The notes beneath the pieces are model-generated. The model ran no database searches. It was given only the letters and a program-made list of their open reading frames with translations, and was not told the origin of the DNA. Position numbers and translations under genes: made by a program. Shown here one piece after another: positions 27,801-34,894 of a DNA stretch of 64,000 nucleotides. The DNA is from a virus. The stretch spans positions 62,001 to 126,000 of IMG/VR virus record IMGVR_UViG_3300046660_000219; one strand, given 5' to 3'. Positions within the stretch are counted from its first letter, which is position 1. Each line of letters begins with the position of its first letter.

Positions 27801-27906
27801 CGACGACAACACGACATACGCCGCCGCTGGAGATGTGATTACCGTTAGCACGAACTATGGTGGTATTGCTCTCATTACCCTCATGGGTTTCCTAATAGCT
27901 GCTTAA
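24841..27906 (+). CDS. Large tail fibre protein
   Basis: The protein is 1021 residues, after AAGGGAG. Residues 1-45 are the fibre attachment motif (RRGAST, LDLGEIAYQSDT, GVIGD). Residues 45-280 are shaft-like beta repeats with a Gly5 linker near residue 278. Residues 285-860 look like a large beta-propeller or beta-helix with repeated S-D-G and V-V strand patterns (VRLSDGSVAVAWV, SLPNGDVGFVHCI, YPLADNSVVLIKY), in which the spacing of about 80 residues suggests propeller blades. The C-terminal 130 residues form a Gly/Ser/Thr-rich receptor-binding tip. No chaperone-cleavage site is evident. A likely host-range determinant. Confidence 0.65.
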   Translation: MTDKILIRRGASTAMPTLDLGEIAYQSDTKAGVIGDNTPEGAKFVTEKSTGTFDFTLSQRWKLPRVHALAGAVATPTITFPNGTNVYDTGFYGPAAGQIGVSLSGVSVATFASDKFTFAKRLVFTNTDGLKLPAGTNIQRTGTPGIGEIRLNTSVGTGVVEFYNSAGAWVTLSIASGVYFNNYGLSTGSSTAISVTTDDGATTLTDGMHAYVKMHTSLNAGATLNKNGTGDIAIQHNSGDAIANGDVEQGIVAHFVYDLALNVWRFLNPATVSGGGGGNDTSSGGVVTAFSTMVAGENLAAKDVVTMWPDGKLRYAISRTNDTYNDYRLRPVLLNSTAYNSFGTISETGASYTTRIDSSLEVAQRGDRFATAIGAYVVTAVITSNLRVGYVVTQSNGAPVSSAEITTQAFSAASTTKRSAPQVVRLGTNRFCIVWWGPSGSADTGTNTVHFAVYSVSSTGVVAQITAPTLITTVATGMHDYDIVRLSDGSVAVAWVVGEDGGGPTVYALGSAVIGLAGTISFAAATHTRTGTNAAKDEALVQPWQFQKSIQLCAFGDGSFVVGLASSLYTLGTSVSFQLHRISSGNSYLGRQSYNDVTDGTDTFTNSANFHLHSLPNGDVGFVHCITQTTTGSGGPAGQRVGVMAADGTLRFTLLQDVSTVFYITGGGTTFGHEGGCVRIYPLADNSVVLIKYRRMNSVGGIPGSTLEINSYLIPLVSGTYGAGVNRPYIMPAYSYTTLNADSLRFSLEIPSTADGLFTVVSGVDTLASPSTPARQDVLLRFDPNNATLTRYTILTENGSRYTNTMLLDATHPEYSDAGIHMSIAYQMDVTAGAQAARAATRLKVASLASQITRRVPIGVTSSSALANNNVVTQISGYVETRLTFAPGLAADGRLGVNGMPGQKISVLGNKALLIGYTDATSSTPILNNVLLSVTSGISASYTVPLGFYFKFQPRGFGSSSSSTPVFVYINGSPLSIATTPGGVDETDDNTTYAAAGDVITVSTNYGGIALITLMGFLIAA

Positions 27907-27945
27907 GCGTCATTAACACTTCTCAGTCTATAAGGAATCACAGTT

Positions 27946-28464
27946 ATGACGGTACGTTACATTTCAGTGTTCAACGACATCGTGATTGGTGTTATCACAC
28001 TAGAGCAATATGATGAAGTTGACGAAAGTGTAAAATTCAAGTGGACACCAACTGATCGCACTGACATTCGCTTTGGTTGGTTGCGTAAAGGTAATGATTT
28101 TGTCGCACCGGTTATCGACGAGACAACGGGTGAAGCCGCTAGTGACGACTACTTCACTAAGGTAGACAAGAACATTTTCTACATGCTGTTCACGCCGCAA
28201 GAAGAGGCAGCTATCCGCACGATCGCCAAGACTAATCCCTTGATTGACGTGTTGGTCAACCGTCTCGACAAAGCGGAAAACGTTAACTTGACACTACCGA
28301 CCGTGCAGCAAAGTCTACAATTATTGCAGACCACGCCCGGCACGTTACTGACAGCGCAGCGCGTTGCTCATATAAAGGAACGGAAGTTCCCGACCAACGA
28401 TGAGCTTATGGCCTCTGAGGTAGCACGTCTGCAATGGTTGGAAGATCATCCGCCGGAAGAATAA
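27946..28464 (+). CDS. Tail fibre-associated small protein
   Basis: The protein is 172 residues, after AAGGAA. It has an Asp/Trp-rich N-terminal half, a MLFTPQEEAAIRTIAKTNPLI helix and a LLTAQRVAHI helix, a layout shared with small proteins encoded after phage fibre genes (fibre assembly or tip). It lies directly after the large fibre gene, and a perfect 13-bp hairpin follows. Fibre chaperone is inference from position and helical pattern. Confidence 0.5.
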   Translation: MTVRYISVFNDIVIGVITLEQYDEVDESVKFKWTPTDRTDIRFGWLRKGNDFVAPVIDETTGEAASDDYFTKVDKNIFYMLFTPQEEAAIRTIAKTNPLIDVLVNRLDKAENVNLTLPTVQQSLQLLQTTPGTLLTAQRVAHIKERKFPTNDELMASEVARLQWLEDHPPEE

Positions 28465-28467
28465 ATA

Positions 28468-28504
28468 GCAGGAGAGGTCGTGGATACGCTGCGACCTCTC
28501 CTGC
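28468..28504 (+). terminator. Hairpin after fibre genes
   Basis: A perfect 13-bp stem (GCAGGAGAGGTCG/CGACCTCTCCTGC) around an 11-base loop, with no T run. It separates the fibre genes from the lysis genes. Confidence 0.6.
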
Positions 28505-28520
28505 CAACGAAAGCGCATCA

Positions 28521-28772
28521 ATGGAAAAGGTAAGTGTAGGAATTACTGTTCGCCAAGCCTTGAATGACGGTTATGCGCGCAAGAGTGACGGCGGTATTGA
28601 AGTTTCTTCTGTTCCTGCCATGCAGTTCTACCTACAAGAACAACAAAGGGTAATTCAAGAACAAGCTGATCAAATACTGTTGCTTCGCGCTCAACTAGCG
28701 CACGCATTGTCGGTTGCGGATTCTGTCATGGTGACAGTTACTAAGGCGACCATTATTCACGAAGAAGAGTAG
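28521..28772 (+). CDS. Small coiled-coil protein before endolysin
   Basis: The protein is 83 residues; ATG 28521 is chosen since nothing upstream has a better site (weak GAAAG ahead). A helix of about 35 residues (FYLQEQQRVIQEQADQILLLRAQLAHALS) is a clear coiled coil, with no membrane segment. It ends 12 bases ahead of the endolysin start, so co-expression is likely. A role in lysis timing or a virion part is possible; no family recognised. Confidence 0.5.
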   Translation: MEKVSVGITVRQALNDGYARKSDGGIEVSSVPAMQFYLQEQQRVIQEQADQILLLRAQLAHALSVADSVMVTVTKATIIHEEE

Positions 28773-28784
28773 GGGGCTATCGCC

Positions 28785-29729
28785 ATGTTCACTGAACAGC
28801 AACGCACGACTATCCAGTCGATCATTCAGATTTTTGAGACTGGCGGCTTATCTAAAAAAGGGTATGGCATCATCACCAACCTGCGTGATGATCGCGGCGG
28901 TCTTACCTATGGTAAGCATCAAGCCTCGCTCAATTCCGGTTCGCTCTTTGGGATGCTGAAAGGGTATAGCGAGAACCCGCAAGCCCAGTACGGGCGCGCT
29001 TTCCTGCCTTATCTGCAACGACTAGCCAACGCTGACGCTTCGCTGTCTACCGACCAAGCATTCATGCAACTGTTACGCAACGCCGGTATCGATCCTATCA
29101 TGGCGTACGAGCAAGATAAGTTCTTTGCACAACGGTATTTTCAACCGGCCGAAGCTTGGTTGGCGTCGCGTGGCTACGTGCACGCGCTGACGTTGGCTAT
29201 CGTTTACGACAGCTTCATTCACGGGTCGTTCAAGCGGATCAACGCGAATATTCCGCTAGGTTCCGAGAACATGTGGGCTTACAATTACGTCAACGCTCGA
29301 CGTAATTGGCTAGCCAATTCGCGCAACCCCTTGCTGCGAAACTGCGTCTATCGACCCGATACCTTTAGCTCGATGATCAAAGCCAATCGCTGGGATCTTG
29401 AGCTGCCGCTGACGATCCGTGGCGTTACGATCCGTGCTGGGCTAGATACGGTAGCACCAGTACCTAACCCGTCTGTTCTTTTCAACAACGTTTCAGCGCA
29501 ACCGCTGTTGCGGCAAGGCATGCGCGATCCCGCGCCCGGCGGCGACGTCAGCTATCTACAAGACTTGCTGAACAAGAACGGTTATCCGATCCATATCGAT
29601 GGTGACTACGGTCAACGTACCTTTATGGCGGTCACCGCTTTCCAAGGCTCGCATGGTCTCACGGCTGATGGTATTGTTGGGCCGCGCACTTGGGATGTCC
29701 TTGACGACATCCTCCCGCGACATGCATAA
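28785..29729 (+). CDS. Endolysin, chitosanase-like with peptidoglycan-binding domain
   Basis: The protein is 314 residues, after AGGGGG. Residues 1-210 match phage endolysins of the chitosanase-like lysozyme superfamily: IFETGG (catalytic Glu near residue 18), a DDRGGLTYGKHQASLNSG stretch, and the Tyr/Arg-rich core. Residues about 240-314 are a peptidoglycan-binding type 1 domain (VSYLQDLLNKNGY, DGDYGQRTFMAVTAFQ, ADGIVGPRTWDVL). The enzyme cuts the glycan strands of the wall at lysis. There is no signal peptide, so it needs a holin, and one is encoded next. Confidence 0.85.
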   Translation: MFTEQQRTTIQSIIQIFETGGLSKKGYGIITNLRDDRGGLTYGKHQASLNSGSLFGMLKGYSENPQAQYGRAFLPYLQRLANADASLSTDQAFMQLLRNAGIDPIMAYEQDKFFAQRYFQPAEAWLASRGYVHALTLAIVYDSFIHGSFKRINANIPLGSENMWAYNYVNARRNWLANSRNPLLRNCVYRPDTFSSMIKANRWDLELPLTIRGVTIRAGLDTVAPVPNPSVLFNNVSAQPLLRQGMRDPAPGGDVSYLQDLLNKNGYPIHIDGDYGQRTFMAVTAFQGSHGLTADGIVGPRTWDVLDDILPRHA

Positions 29730-29794
29730 CAGTAGAGATAACAACTTTTGCCCCGTTGGGCACCCTAAGCACAGGTCAGAAGTTACAGGCTCGC

Positions 29795-29828
29795 TAGACG
29801 TACGCAAACACTCATTTGCGTACGTCTA
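29795..29828 (+). other. Perfect 14-bp inverted repeat between lysis genes
   Basis: TAGACGTACGCAAA and its exact complement flank a 6-base loop. There is no T run. It may be a weak terminator, an RNA stabiliser or a protein-binding palindrome. It lies about 40 bases before the holin start. Confidence 0.55.
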
Positions 29829-29870
29829 CGGCTAAAACAACTCACATATTTTCGAAGTAGGGGTGGGCCT

Positions 29871-30503
29871 ATGGCCGAAGCTGCAATCCGTGAAGTGCTA
29901 GATCGTGATAGCAATGGCGACGGTGTGCCGGATATTTTCGACAAGCTTTTGAGTACGGACGCGTTTGGTCAGGGAAAAGATAACTGGCGCAACCGCCGCA
30001 TCCTATTCGTGGTCTTCATCATCGTCATGATGCTTATTGTTTTTTCGATCGGCATGGCCTGGGTTATTTGTGCGTTAGCTGGTATCAAGTTGGACAACAA
30101 CACGGCTGATCTTGGCGCAGCCATTTTCTGGGGTGCTAGCATTAATGCTACGGGCGCACTTGGCACTTACGCCGGGGTGGCGACCTGGGATCATGCGTCG
30201 CAGCGCCGAGCCATGACCACGGCGGCCGACAAGCTAAGCACCAGGGCCTCTCAACCAGCGCCCGGCGCTGGGTACCCGCCGCCAAACAATCCTACCCCGT
30301 ACGGGCCGGAAAATGGCCCGTACGTAGATCCTTATCCCGGTGGTGCACCCTACCAGTTCAACACGGCGGCTCCCGTGAGCCCGACGTACCCGCCGCCGTC
30401 CACGTCGGCCGCTCCGCGCGATGTCATACAGCCACCGTTGCCTGGACTACCTGTGCCTCCTACAGTTACAGGTGTTGCCGGTGATCCGCCCGGCGGGTTC
30501 TAG
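29871..30503 (+). CDS. Probable holin with EF-hand-like calcium motif
   Basis: The protein is 210 residues, after GGGGTGGG. Residues 8-22 hold a DRDSNGDGVPD calcium-binding-type loop. Two membrane segments follow (about 44-71 and 78-106), and then a Pro/Gly/Tyr-rich tail of about 100 residues. Two membrane spans, small size and a place right after the endolysin suggest a holin, although the Pro-rich tail is unusual. Alternatively it may be a superinfection-exclusion membrane protein. The gene ends before the bidirectional terminator at 30535. Confidence 0.5.
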   Translation: MAEAAIREVLDRDSNGDGVPDIFDKLLSTDAFGQGKDNWRNRRILFVVFIIVMMLIVFSIGMAWVICALAGIKLDNNTADLGAAIFWGASINATGALGTYAGVATWDHASQRRAMTTAADKLSTRASQPAPGAGYPPPNNPTPYGPENGPYVDPYPGGAPYQFNTAAPVSPTYPPPSTSAAPRDVIQPPLPGLPVPPTVTGVAGDPPGGF

Positions 30504-30534
30504 TTACTATTATTTGTCAATGTACCGACCAAAG

Positions 30535-30570
30535 AAAAAAGGCCCCAGCGGGAAATCGCTGGGGCCTTTT
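30535..30570. terminator. Bidirectional terminator between converging arms
   Basis: A perfect 10-bp stem (GGCCCCAGCG/CGCTGGGGCC) flanked by an A run on the left and TTTT on the right, so it works on both strands. It separates the rightward virion genes from the leftward early-type genes. Confidence 0.93.
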
Positions 30571-30590
30571 GTCGTTTCGACGTCTGTATG

Positions 30591-31262
30591 TTAGACGCGC
30601 GGATTCAGACTCTTGCAGTGAGAAATACTAGTGTCTGTGAGCGCAGCGAACTCGCGGATCATTTCGTGAGTGTCACCAGTTGTCGTTTCCATCTCCACGA
30701 TCAGGTAGCTACCTGCACCGTGAAGCTCCGACCGCAGCGAGACGTTCTTGTACGTGTACGGCATGTTTATACCTTTACCGTAACCAACGGACACGTCTGT
30801 ATCCGGTTCTTTCATTTTAGCCTTATTGTCGTACATCCATTGCTCAAAACGATGCGCAACATGCAGCACGGCCATAGCGTGTGTTTTATTTCGCAGACAA
30901 TCACGGTAGCCCAAAATGCCCGTCACGGTATGGTTGTCGCGTGCACGGAAAAGGAAGATCGGCTCGTCTAGTGGGATTACATCACCGCTAGCACGATTGA
31001 CAACACGACCCCTCTCGAAACGGTATTTGGTATCTTGTTGCGCTACCGCAGCTTCACGCTCTTCCGCGTCTCTTCGGTTATTGGCCGTGTCGTACCCAGC
31101 CATGATCGCGTTGGCGAACCAACCTTGTACTGTTTCGCGATCATTCCAGCCACCGTTACCCAAGATTTGATAGAAGGCATCGGTCCATTTCACGGCGTCG
31201 ATACCGACAGCTTGGGCAAAGTCGCCGGCTGTCATCGAGCGGTAGTCAGTTTGGTTCTTCAT
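30591..31262 (-). CDS. Hypothetical protein with PIFLFRARD motif
   Basis: The protein is 223 residues; the start follows AAAGGTAAGAGAAC. Three parts are visible: an N-terminal helical region (FAQAVGIDAVKWTDAFYQIL), a middle segment DEPIFLFRARDNHTVTGILGY which resembles a motif found in several phage proteins of unknown function, and a C-terminal part (ALHVAHRFEQW, then beta strands). It is the last gene of the leftward arm. No function can be assigned. Confidence 0.5.
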   Translation of the reverse strand: MKNQTDYRSMTAGDFAQAVGIDAVKWTDAFYQILGNGGWNDRETVQGWFANAIMAGYDTANNRRDAEEREAAVAQQDTKYRFERGRVVNRASGDVIPLDEPIFLFRARDNHTVTGILGYRDCLRNKTHAMAVLHVAHRFEQWMYDNKAKMKEPDTDVSVGYGKGINMPYTYKNVSLRSELHGAGSYLIVEMETTTGDTHEMIREFAALTDTSISHCKSLNPRV

Positions 31263-31268
31263 GTTCTC

Positions 31269-31712
31269 TTACCTTTGTGTTAGCGTCGCCTTCATGGCGC
31301 GATCGTACAGAACGACGTTGACCGTCGCGGCTAGGTTCATACAGCCGTTGGTAGGGATAAACACCCGATGCACACAGCGATCCATGTGGCGCTTACCTAG
31401 CGTCCCGTCCTCTGGACCGAAAATGTAGAACGCGTGCTCCGGATGCGCGAACGCAAACAACGACGTTGCATCAGCCACCAAATCTACTGCAACAGGAATA
31501 GTACCGACAGGATGAGCGGTGAACAAATCATCGACCATAACTGTAGGCACGCGTCTGTACGCGTGCTCAGTGTCCGTGGCATTGTTAGCGACCTCGCCGT
31601 GTGCTCGCGATTTCTCGATGGCCACTATATCGGCGTCGTAACATCCGGCAGCGCGCAACACACTACCAATATTCTCACGAGACTTTGGACGCACTAGGCC
31701 GATTGCAATCAT
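31269..31712 (-). CDS. SPOUT-type RNA 2'-O-methyltransferase
   Basis: The protein is 147 residues and starts at ATG 31712, whose ATGA overlaps the upstream stop. All three SpoU/TrmH motifs are present: NIGSVLRAAG (motif 1), FYIFGPEDGTLG (motif 2), and IPTNGCMNLAATVN (motif 3, usual SLN replaced by NLA). Length is that of a minimal SPOUT domain that dimerises over the cofactor knot. It would methylate a tRNA or rRNA ribose. A phage may use it to protect its own or host tRNAs from defence nucleases, though this is inference. The motif 3 change may affect substrate choice. Confidence 0.75.
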   Translation of the reverse strand: MIAIGLVRPKSRENIGSVLRAAGCYDADIVAIEKSRAHGEVANNATDTEHAYRRVPTVMVDDLFTAHPVGTIPVAVDLVADATSLFAFAHPEHAFYIFGPEDGTLGKRHMDRCVHRVFIPTNGCMNLAATVNVVLYDRAMKATLTQR

Positions 31713-31969
31713 GGTGCTCTCGTCTCCGCATGATCCGTCAAATCTACTTCGCGTAGGTGCTCCAGACGGTTCCAATCCCGCCGCAATTTCACCAATTGCT
31801 TGTGGATGCGTGCGTACTGTTTCTTGGCTTTAAGTGTACTGGCATGTGGCAAGGTCGCGTGCAAAGCTTCCGCCGCTCTCCGCATGGACACTTGCGCCTG
31901 TTTGTACTCCTCTAAGAAGATGTTGCTGGGCAGCTCTCCGGCCTCTTTGACGTTGCAGACGATGCACAT
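31709..31969 (-). CDS. Small CxxC helical protein
   Basis: The protein is 86 residues, starting MCIVCNV with one CxxC pair and then all helix (EYKQAQVSMRRAAEALHA, KQYARIHKQLVKLRRDWNRL). It overlaps the methyltransferase start by ATGA and begins 6 bases after the upstream stop, so the three are in one operon. A longer frame to 32080 exists but would overlap the upstream gene. Function unknown. Confidence 0.5.
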   Translation of the reverse strand: MCIVCNVKEAGELPSNIFLEEYKQAQVSMRRAAEALHATLPHASTLKAKKQYARIHKQLVKLRRDWNRLEHLREVDLTDHAETRAP

Positions 31970-31974
31970 TACCT

Positions 31975-32664
31975 TTATCTTTTCTTTCCGTTGAAGATGC
32001 GCTGAAGCGCAGTTGCTATGTTGGGATAGACCTTGTCCCACCACGTCGTGCGTTTTGCGCTGTAGCGAAGCGCCAACCAACGCCGTATTGCTTCATGATG
32101 CTGATGTCTGCGCCAGCGTCCCCATGGTCCGAAATAGGTATAACTTTGGTTCAAGCCGGGCTCATACATATAAGGTGTGCCATAACGCATAGCAAAGGTG
32201 CCGTGACGTTGCAAAGCGCGGACGTGCTCGGTAGTTAAAACGCCTGACGGCATTGCTGGCTCTCCAAAATACTTACGGTATAATTCGTTCTCCATTTCGA
32301 TCATACGTTTGCCTAAAATCTTGGTCACGAAGTCAGCCATTTCATCAGAGATGGCGTCGCCGTAGATGTTAGGCGCTGACCAATAGTAACGTATGTCTTC
32401 TATGGGTGTTATGGTTTCTCTTACTTCTCGATACAGTGTATCAATTCGATTTGAAAGTCCTGCTGGTGCTGAAATAGTAAAAAGCTTGTTCTTTTGCTGT
32501 TCGGTAAGCAGACGACGAAATGCACCCTGTCTTTGTACCTTTTCCCAAACAGTTGGGTGATGCTGTAGACTCAACTGAGAGAAGCCTTCTAGGCTTTTGA
32601 CGTAGGCTTCCTGCGCTAGATGCTCATCTACAGAGCGCGTCGGCGGCTTCGTGTCGTCGGTCAT
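31975..32664 (-). CDS. Hypothetical protein
   Basis: The protein is 229 residues, helical, Arg/His/Trp-rich toward the end (RWRRHQHHEAIRRWLALRY, KRTTWWDKVYPNI). It has no signal, no membrane span and no family that I recognise. Its position within the accessory operon and its weak conservation pattern (many aromatic and basic residues) hint at nucleic-acid or protein binding, but that is a guess. Confidence 0.5.
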   Translation of the reverse strand: MTDDTKPPTRSVDEHLAQEAYVKSLEGFSQLSLQHHPTVWEKVQRQGAFRRLLTEQQKNKLFTISAPAGLSNRIDTLYREVRETITPIEDIRYYWSAPNIYGDAISDEMADFVTKILGKRMIEMENELYRKYFGEPAMPSGVLTTEHVRALQRHGTFAMRYGTPYMYEPGLNQSYTYFGPWGRWRRHQHHEAIRRWLALRYSAKRTTWWDKVYPNIATALQRIFNGKKR

Positions 32665-32694
32665 GCGATCCTCGTAATGGTAATAGAGATCTAC

Positions 32695-33078
32695 TCAGCT
32701 TGGCCAGTAGCGTGGCTCAAGCGTGATCACTAGCAAACAACTCTTGAACGGTGACCACCCTCTTTCAGCAATTATCTTGTTGCTGTCGGCCGACGAATAG
32801 CCCGCACTTTTGTCTAGAGACCATGTGACATGAAAAACACTACCATCAGGTCGTTTCGTCGTGCCACCTATCCGGAGGATTAGCGCCTCCACACCCTTGT
32901 CGTCTGAAGCATAACCGCAAATGGTACCAGATAGCTCCGCTGGTAGCGGATGTTCTGGTCCTACTCCGAAGGTATGTGTGACGTGGTGTCCACGCACGTC
33001 CGGAAATTTCGGGATGTGCATGTGCCGACGTAGTGCAGACATCTCAACTTCGTTGAGTGCCCAGCCTGTGTAACCCAT
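32695..33078 (-). CDS. 2H-phosphoesterase-like protein
   Basis: The protein is 127 residues. Two HxT motifs (HVT at residues 32-34 and HVT at 83-85) stand about 50 residues apart, each on a strand (HHVTHTFGVG, VFHVTWSLD), followed by a YSSADSNKII segment that resembles the 'x-SN-xx' part of 2H ligase/phosphodiesterases. The pairing of two HxT motifs defines the 2H superfamily, which opens cyclic phosphates. Phage members include RNA-repair enzymes and Acb1-type anti-CBASS nucleases. The substrate here is not known. Confidence 0.52.
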   Translation of the reverse strand: MGYTGWALNEVEMSALRRHMHIPKFPDVRGHHVTHTFGVGPEHPLPAELSGTICGYASDDKGVEALILRIGGTTKRPDGSVFHVTWSLDKSAGYSSADSNKIIAERGWSPFKSCLLVITLEPRYWPS

Positions 33079-33102
33079 GTGATCACCCCCGTAAAATAGT
33101 AA

Positions 33103-33130
33103 ACGGGGTGCCCCGCTAAGGACACCCCGT
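33103..33130 (-). terminator. Hairpin terminator in accessory operon
   Basis: Perfect 8-bp stem ACGGGGTG/CACCCCGT. On the - strand it is followed by TTTACT. It lies between the membrane protein gene and the 2H-like gene. Confidence 0.7.
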
Positions 33131-33138
33131 CGAATTGT

Positions 33139-33966
33139 TTAGCTGAAGTAGCCGTGCTGGGCCAGATAGACGATGACGCAAACGACAGCCGCCACAGCAA
33201 ACAGTACTGCACCGACACGCGCCGCGCTGTTCGTTTGCTTCTTAAGAACACTAGATTCGTCTCGAACCAGCAGTCTATAGTCTTCGGACGGTACCTTTTC
33301 TTTCAGTGCGGCATACGACGTGCCGTGTACGGTCGATCCAGCTTCTTGCGTGGTGTTAATAGTAGATGCCTCACAGAGGGGCGTCGGCTCTACGGGTGGA
33401 TGGTACAGGTTTGTGAAGAAATCCAACAAAGTAGTGAATTCCATCTCTAGAGTAAGCTGGAAAGCGGCTTTGAACTTGTGGAAATCCCAATCTCCCGGCC
33501 GATCCGCTTGTGTCAATCGTACCATTGCCGCGAACGCGTCGTACAGTTCTTCTGTTTGTTCCGCTAGGTATGAGCGTTGGTTTTTCAACCACAATAGAGC
33601 ATCGACCAATGAAATATTAGCAGCATGGTAACCAGTGGACTGAAGAATAGAGTCGATCAACAGATAGTTACGATCGTTACTCTTACGCTCGCCAACCATG
33701 CGCAGCGTCGTGGTGGCGGATTGCTTGTCGAGTTTTTCGAGCAGCGTAGTATTGCCAGCCAGCGTGAGATATTCTCTCGCCAGACTGAGCGTTTGCATGT
33801 CAGCGTTGTTTTCTTGCTTACGCACCAAACTGCGCCGCGCCCACGCGAAGGTGATGATGAGAATCACCCGCTCCAGTGAAGAGAACTGCACCTTGCGGCG
33901 CGTCTCGTTTTCCGTGTACGTACCTACATTGATTAGCAGGCTATTGAAAAGATCCGGGTTAGCCAT
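33139..33966 (-). CDS. Tail-anchored membrane protein, hypothetical
   Basis: The protein is 275 residues; ATG 33966 follows AGGAAA. Residues 1-240 are soluble and helical. A single membrane span lies at the end (about 250-272, VGAVLFAVAAVVCVIVYL), giving a C-terminal anchor with the body in the cytoplasm. Such topology suits a host-takeover or exclusion role at the inner membrane. No family recognised. Confidence 0.55.
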   Translation of the reverse strand: MANPDLFNSLLINVGTYTENETRRKVQFSSLERVILIITFAWARRSLVRKQENNADMQTLSLAREYLTLAGNTTLLEKLDKQSATTTLRMVGERKSNDRNYLLIDSILQSTGYHAANISLVDALLWLKNQRSYLAEQTEELYDAFAAMVRLTQADRPGDWDFHKFKAAFQLTLEMEFTTLLDFFTNLYHPPVEPTPLCEASTINTTQEAGSTVHGTSYAALKEKVPSEDYRLLVRDESSVLKKQTNSAARVGAVLFAVAAVVCVIVYLAQHGYFS

Positions 33967-34029
33967 GTTAGTGTTTCCTGTTTTTGCGTGGTTTCCTGCC
34001 ACGACGTTGATGCGTTGTAAGCTTACTGT

Positions 34030-34737
34030 TTATACGATGACTTCGATTATCTCGATCGGTCCGCCACCAGCGTCGCGATCAAAGACGCCAATGCACAGGC
34101 GATCATACAGATACGCGCCTACGTCGAGGCCTGTAGAGTGCTTGCGCAGGTTCGGCTCTTCGTGAATGGTATGGCCGTAGACGATGTGCTTACCGAAGTC
34201 ATGATCGACCTCAAGGAATTCGTCGCGGATCCACATCAGATCCCAGGCACTCTGACCAGACACACCCGGCCGACTGCGATTAGGATTCATGCCTGCGTGT
34301 ACAAAGGTATGGTGTTCGAAGTCGGCGGCTTCCGGTAGATTGTAAATCCACTCTTGGTGTGAAGCAGGGACCGCCCTACGTACCTTTTCATTGAAGAACG
34401 CACTGTTCGCAGGCAACAGATCCTCTTCTGTGAGGCCGTACGAAATTAGCGTCTCCTTGCCGCCCCAAGTCAGCCAATGCTCTGTACGCAGCTTCTCGAT
34501 ACCACGGAACGCTGCCATCAAGCACCACTCGTGGTTCCCCATGATGGCGTGGGCGCGCTCGTTACCTTTAGTGAAGTTGACCAACCGTTCGATCACTTCC
34601 TTGGAGTGCGGACCACGGTCAATGTAGTCACCCAGGAAAACGATCTCCCCATCCATGTGCTCAACGCGCTCTAGCGCGGCGTTCAGGATGTCAAGCCTGC
34701 CGTGGATATCCGGGATGGCGATGATGCGGTTAGTCAT
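34030..34737 (-). CDS. Metallophosphatase (PPP family, lambda phosphatase-like)
   Basis: The protein is 235 residues, after AGGAAA. The PPP signature is complete: PDIHG near residue 8, GDYIDRG near 36, GNHE near 67, HAG near 150 and YGHT near 195. Size and layout match lambda phage phosphatase and bacterial PrpA/PrpB. It binds two metal ions and removes phosphate from Ser/Thr or other phosphoesters. Possible roles include undoing host kinases or nucleotide metabolism during takeover. Active-site residues all look intact. Confidence 0.88.
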   Translation of the reverse strand: MTNRIIAIPDIHGRLDILNAALERVEHMDGEIVFLGDYIDRGPHSKEVIERLVNFTKGNERAHAIMGNHEWCLMAAFRGIEKLRTEHWLTWGGKETLISYGLTEEDLLPANSAFFNEKVRRAVPASHQEWIYNLPEAADFEHHTFVHAGMNPNRSRPGVSGQSAWDLMWIRDEFLEVDHDFGKHIVYGHTIHEEPNLRKHSTGLDVGAYLYDRLCIGVFDRDAGGGPIEIIEVIV

Positions 34738-34753
34738 TGTACTATTTCCTGTG

Positions 34754-34894
34754 TCAGTGTGGTAGCAAGCTCCCGGCCACTATGGGGTCGCTGAAGAAAA
34801 CGTAGATGAGATAGACAAAGGCGGCTGCGTCCAGCACTAGAAACAGCTTGAATGGCAACGGCCAATCGTTTGCTTTCTTGCGTCTTGTCTTCAT
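34754..34894 (-). CDS. Small membrane protein (46 residues)
   Basis: The frame starts at ATG 34894 with an AGGA site nine bases ahead, and its ATGA overlaps the stop of the upstream gene, which strongly supports translation. The protein has a basic start (MKTRRKKANDWP) and one membrane span (about 17-35, LFLVLDAAAFVYLIYVFF). Function unknown; small phage membrane proteins often modulate host envelope processes. Confidence 0.7.
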   Translation of the reverse strand: MKTRRKKANDWPLPFKLFLVLDAAAFVYLIYVFFSDPIVAGSLLPH

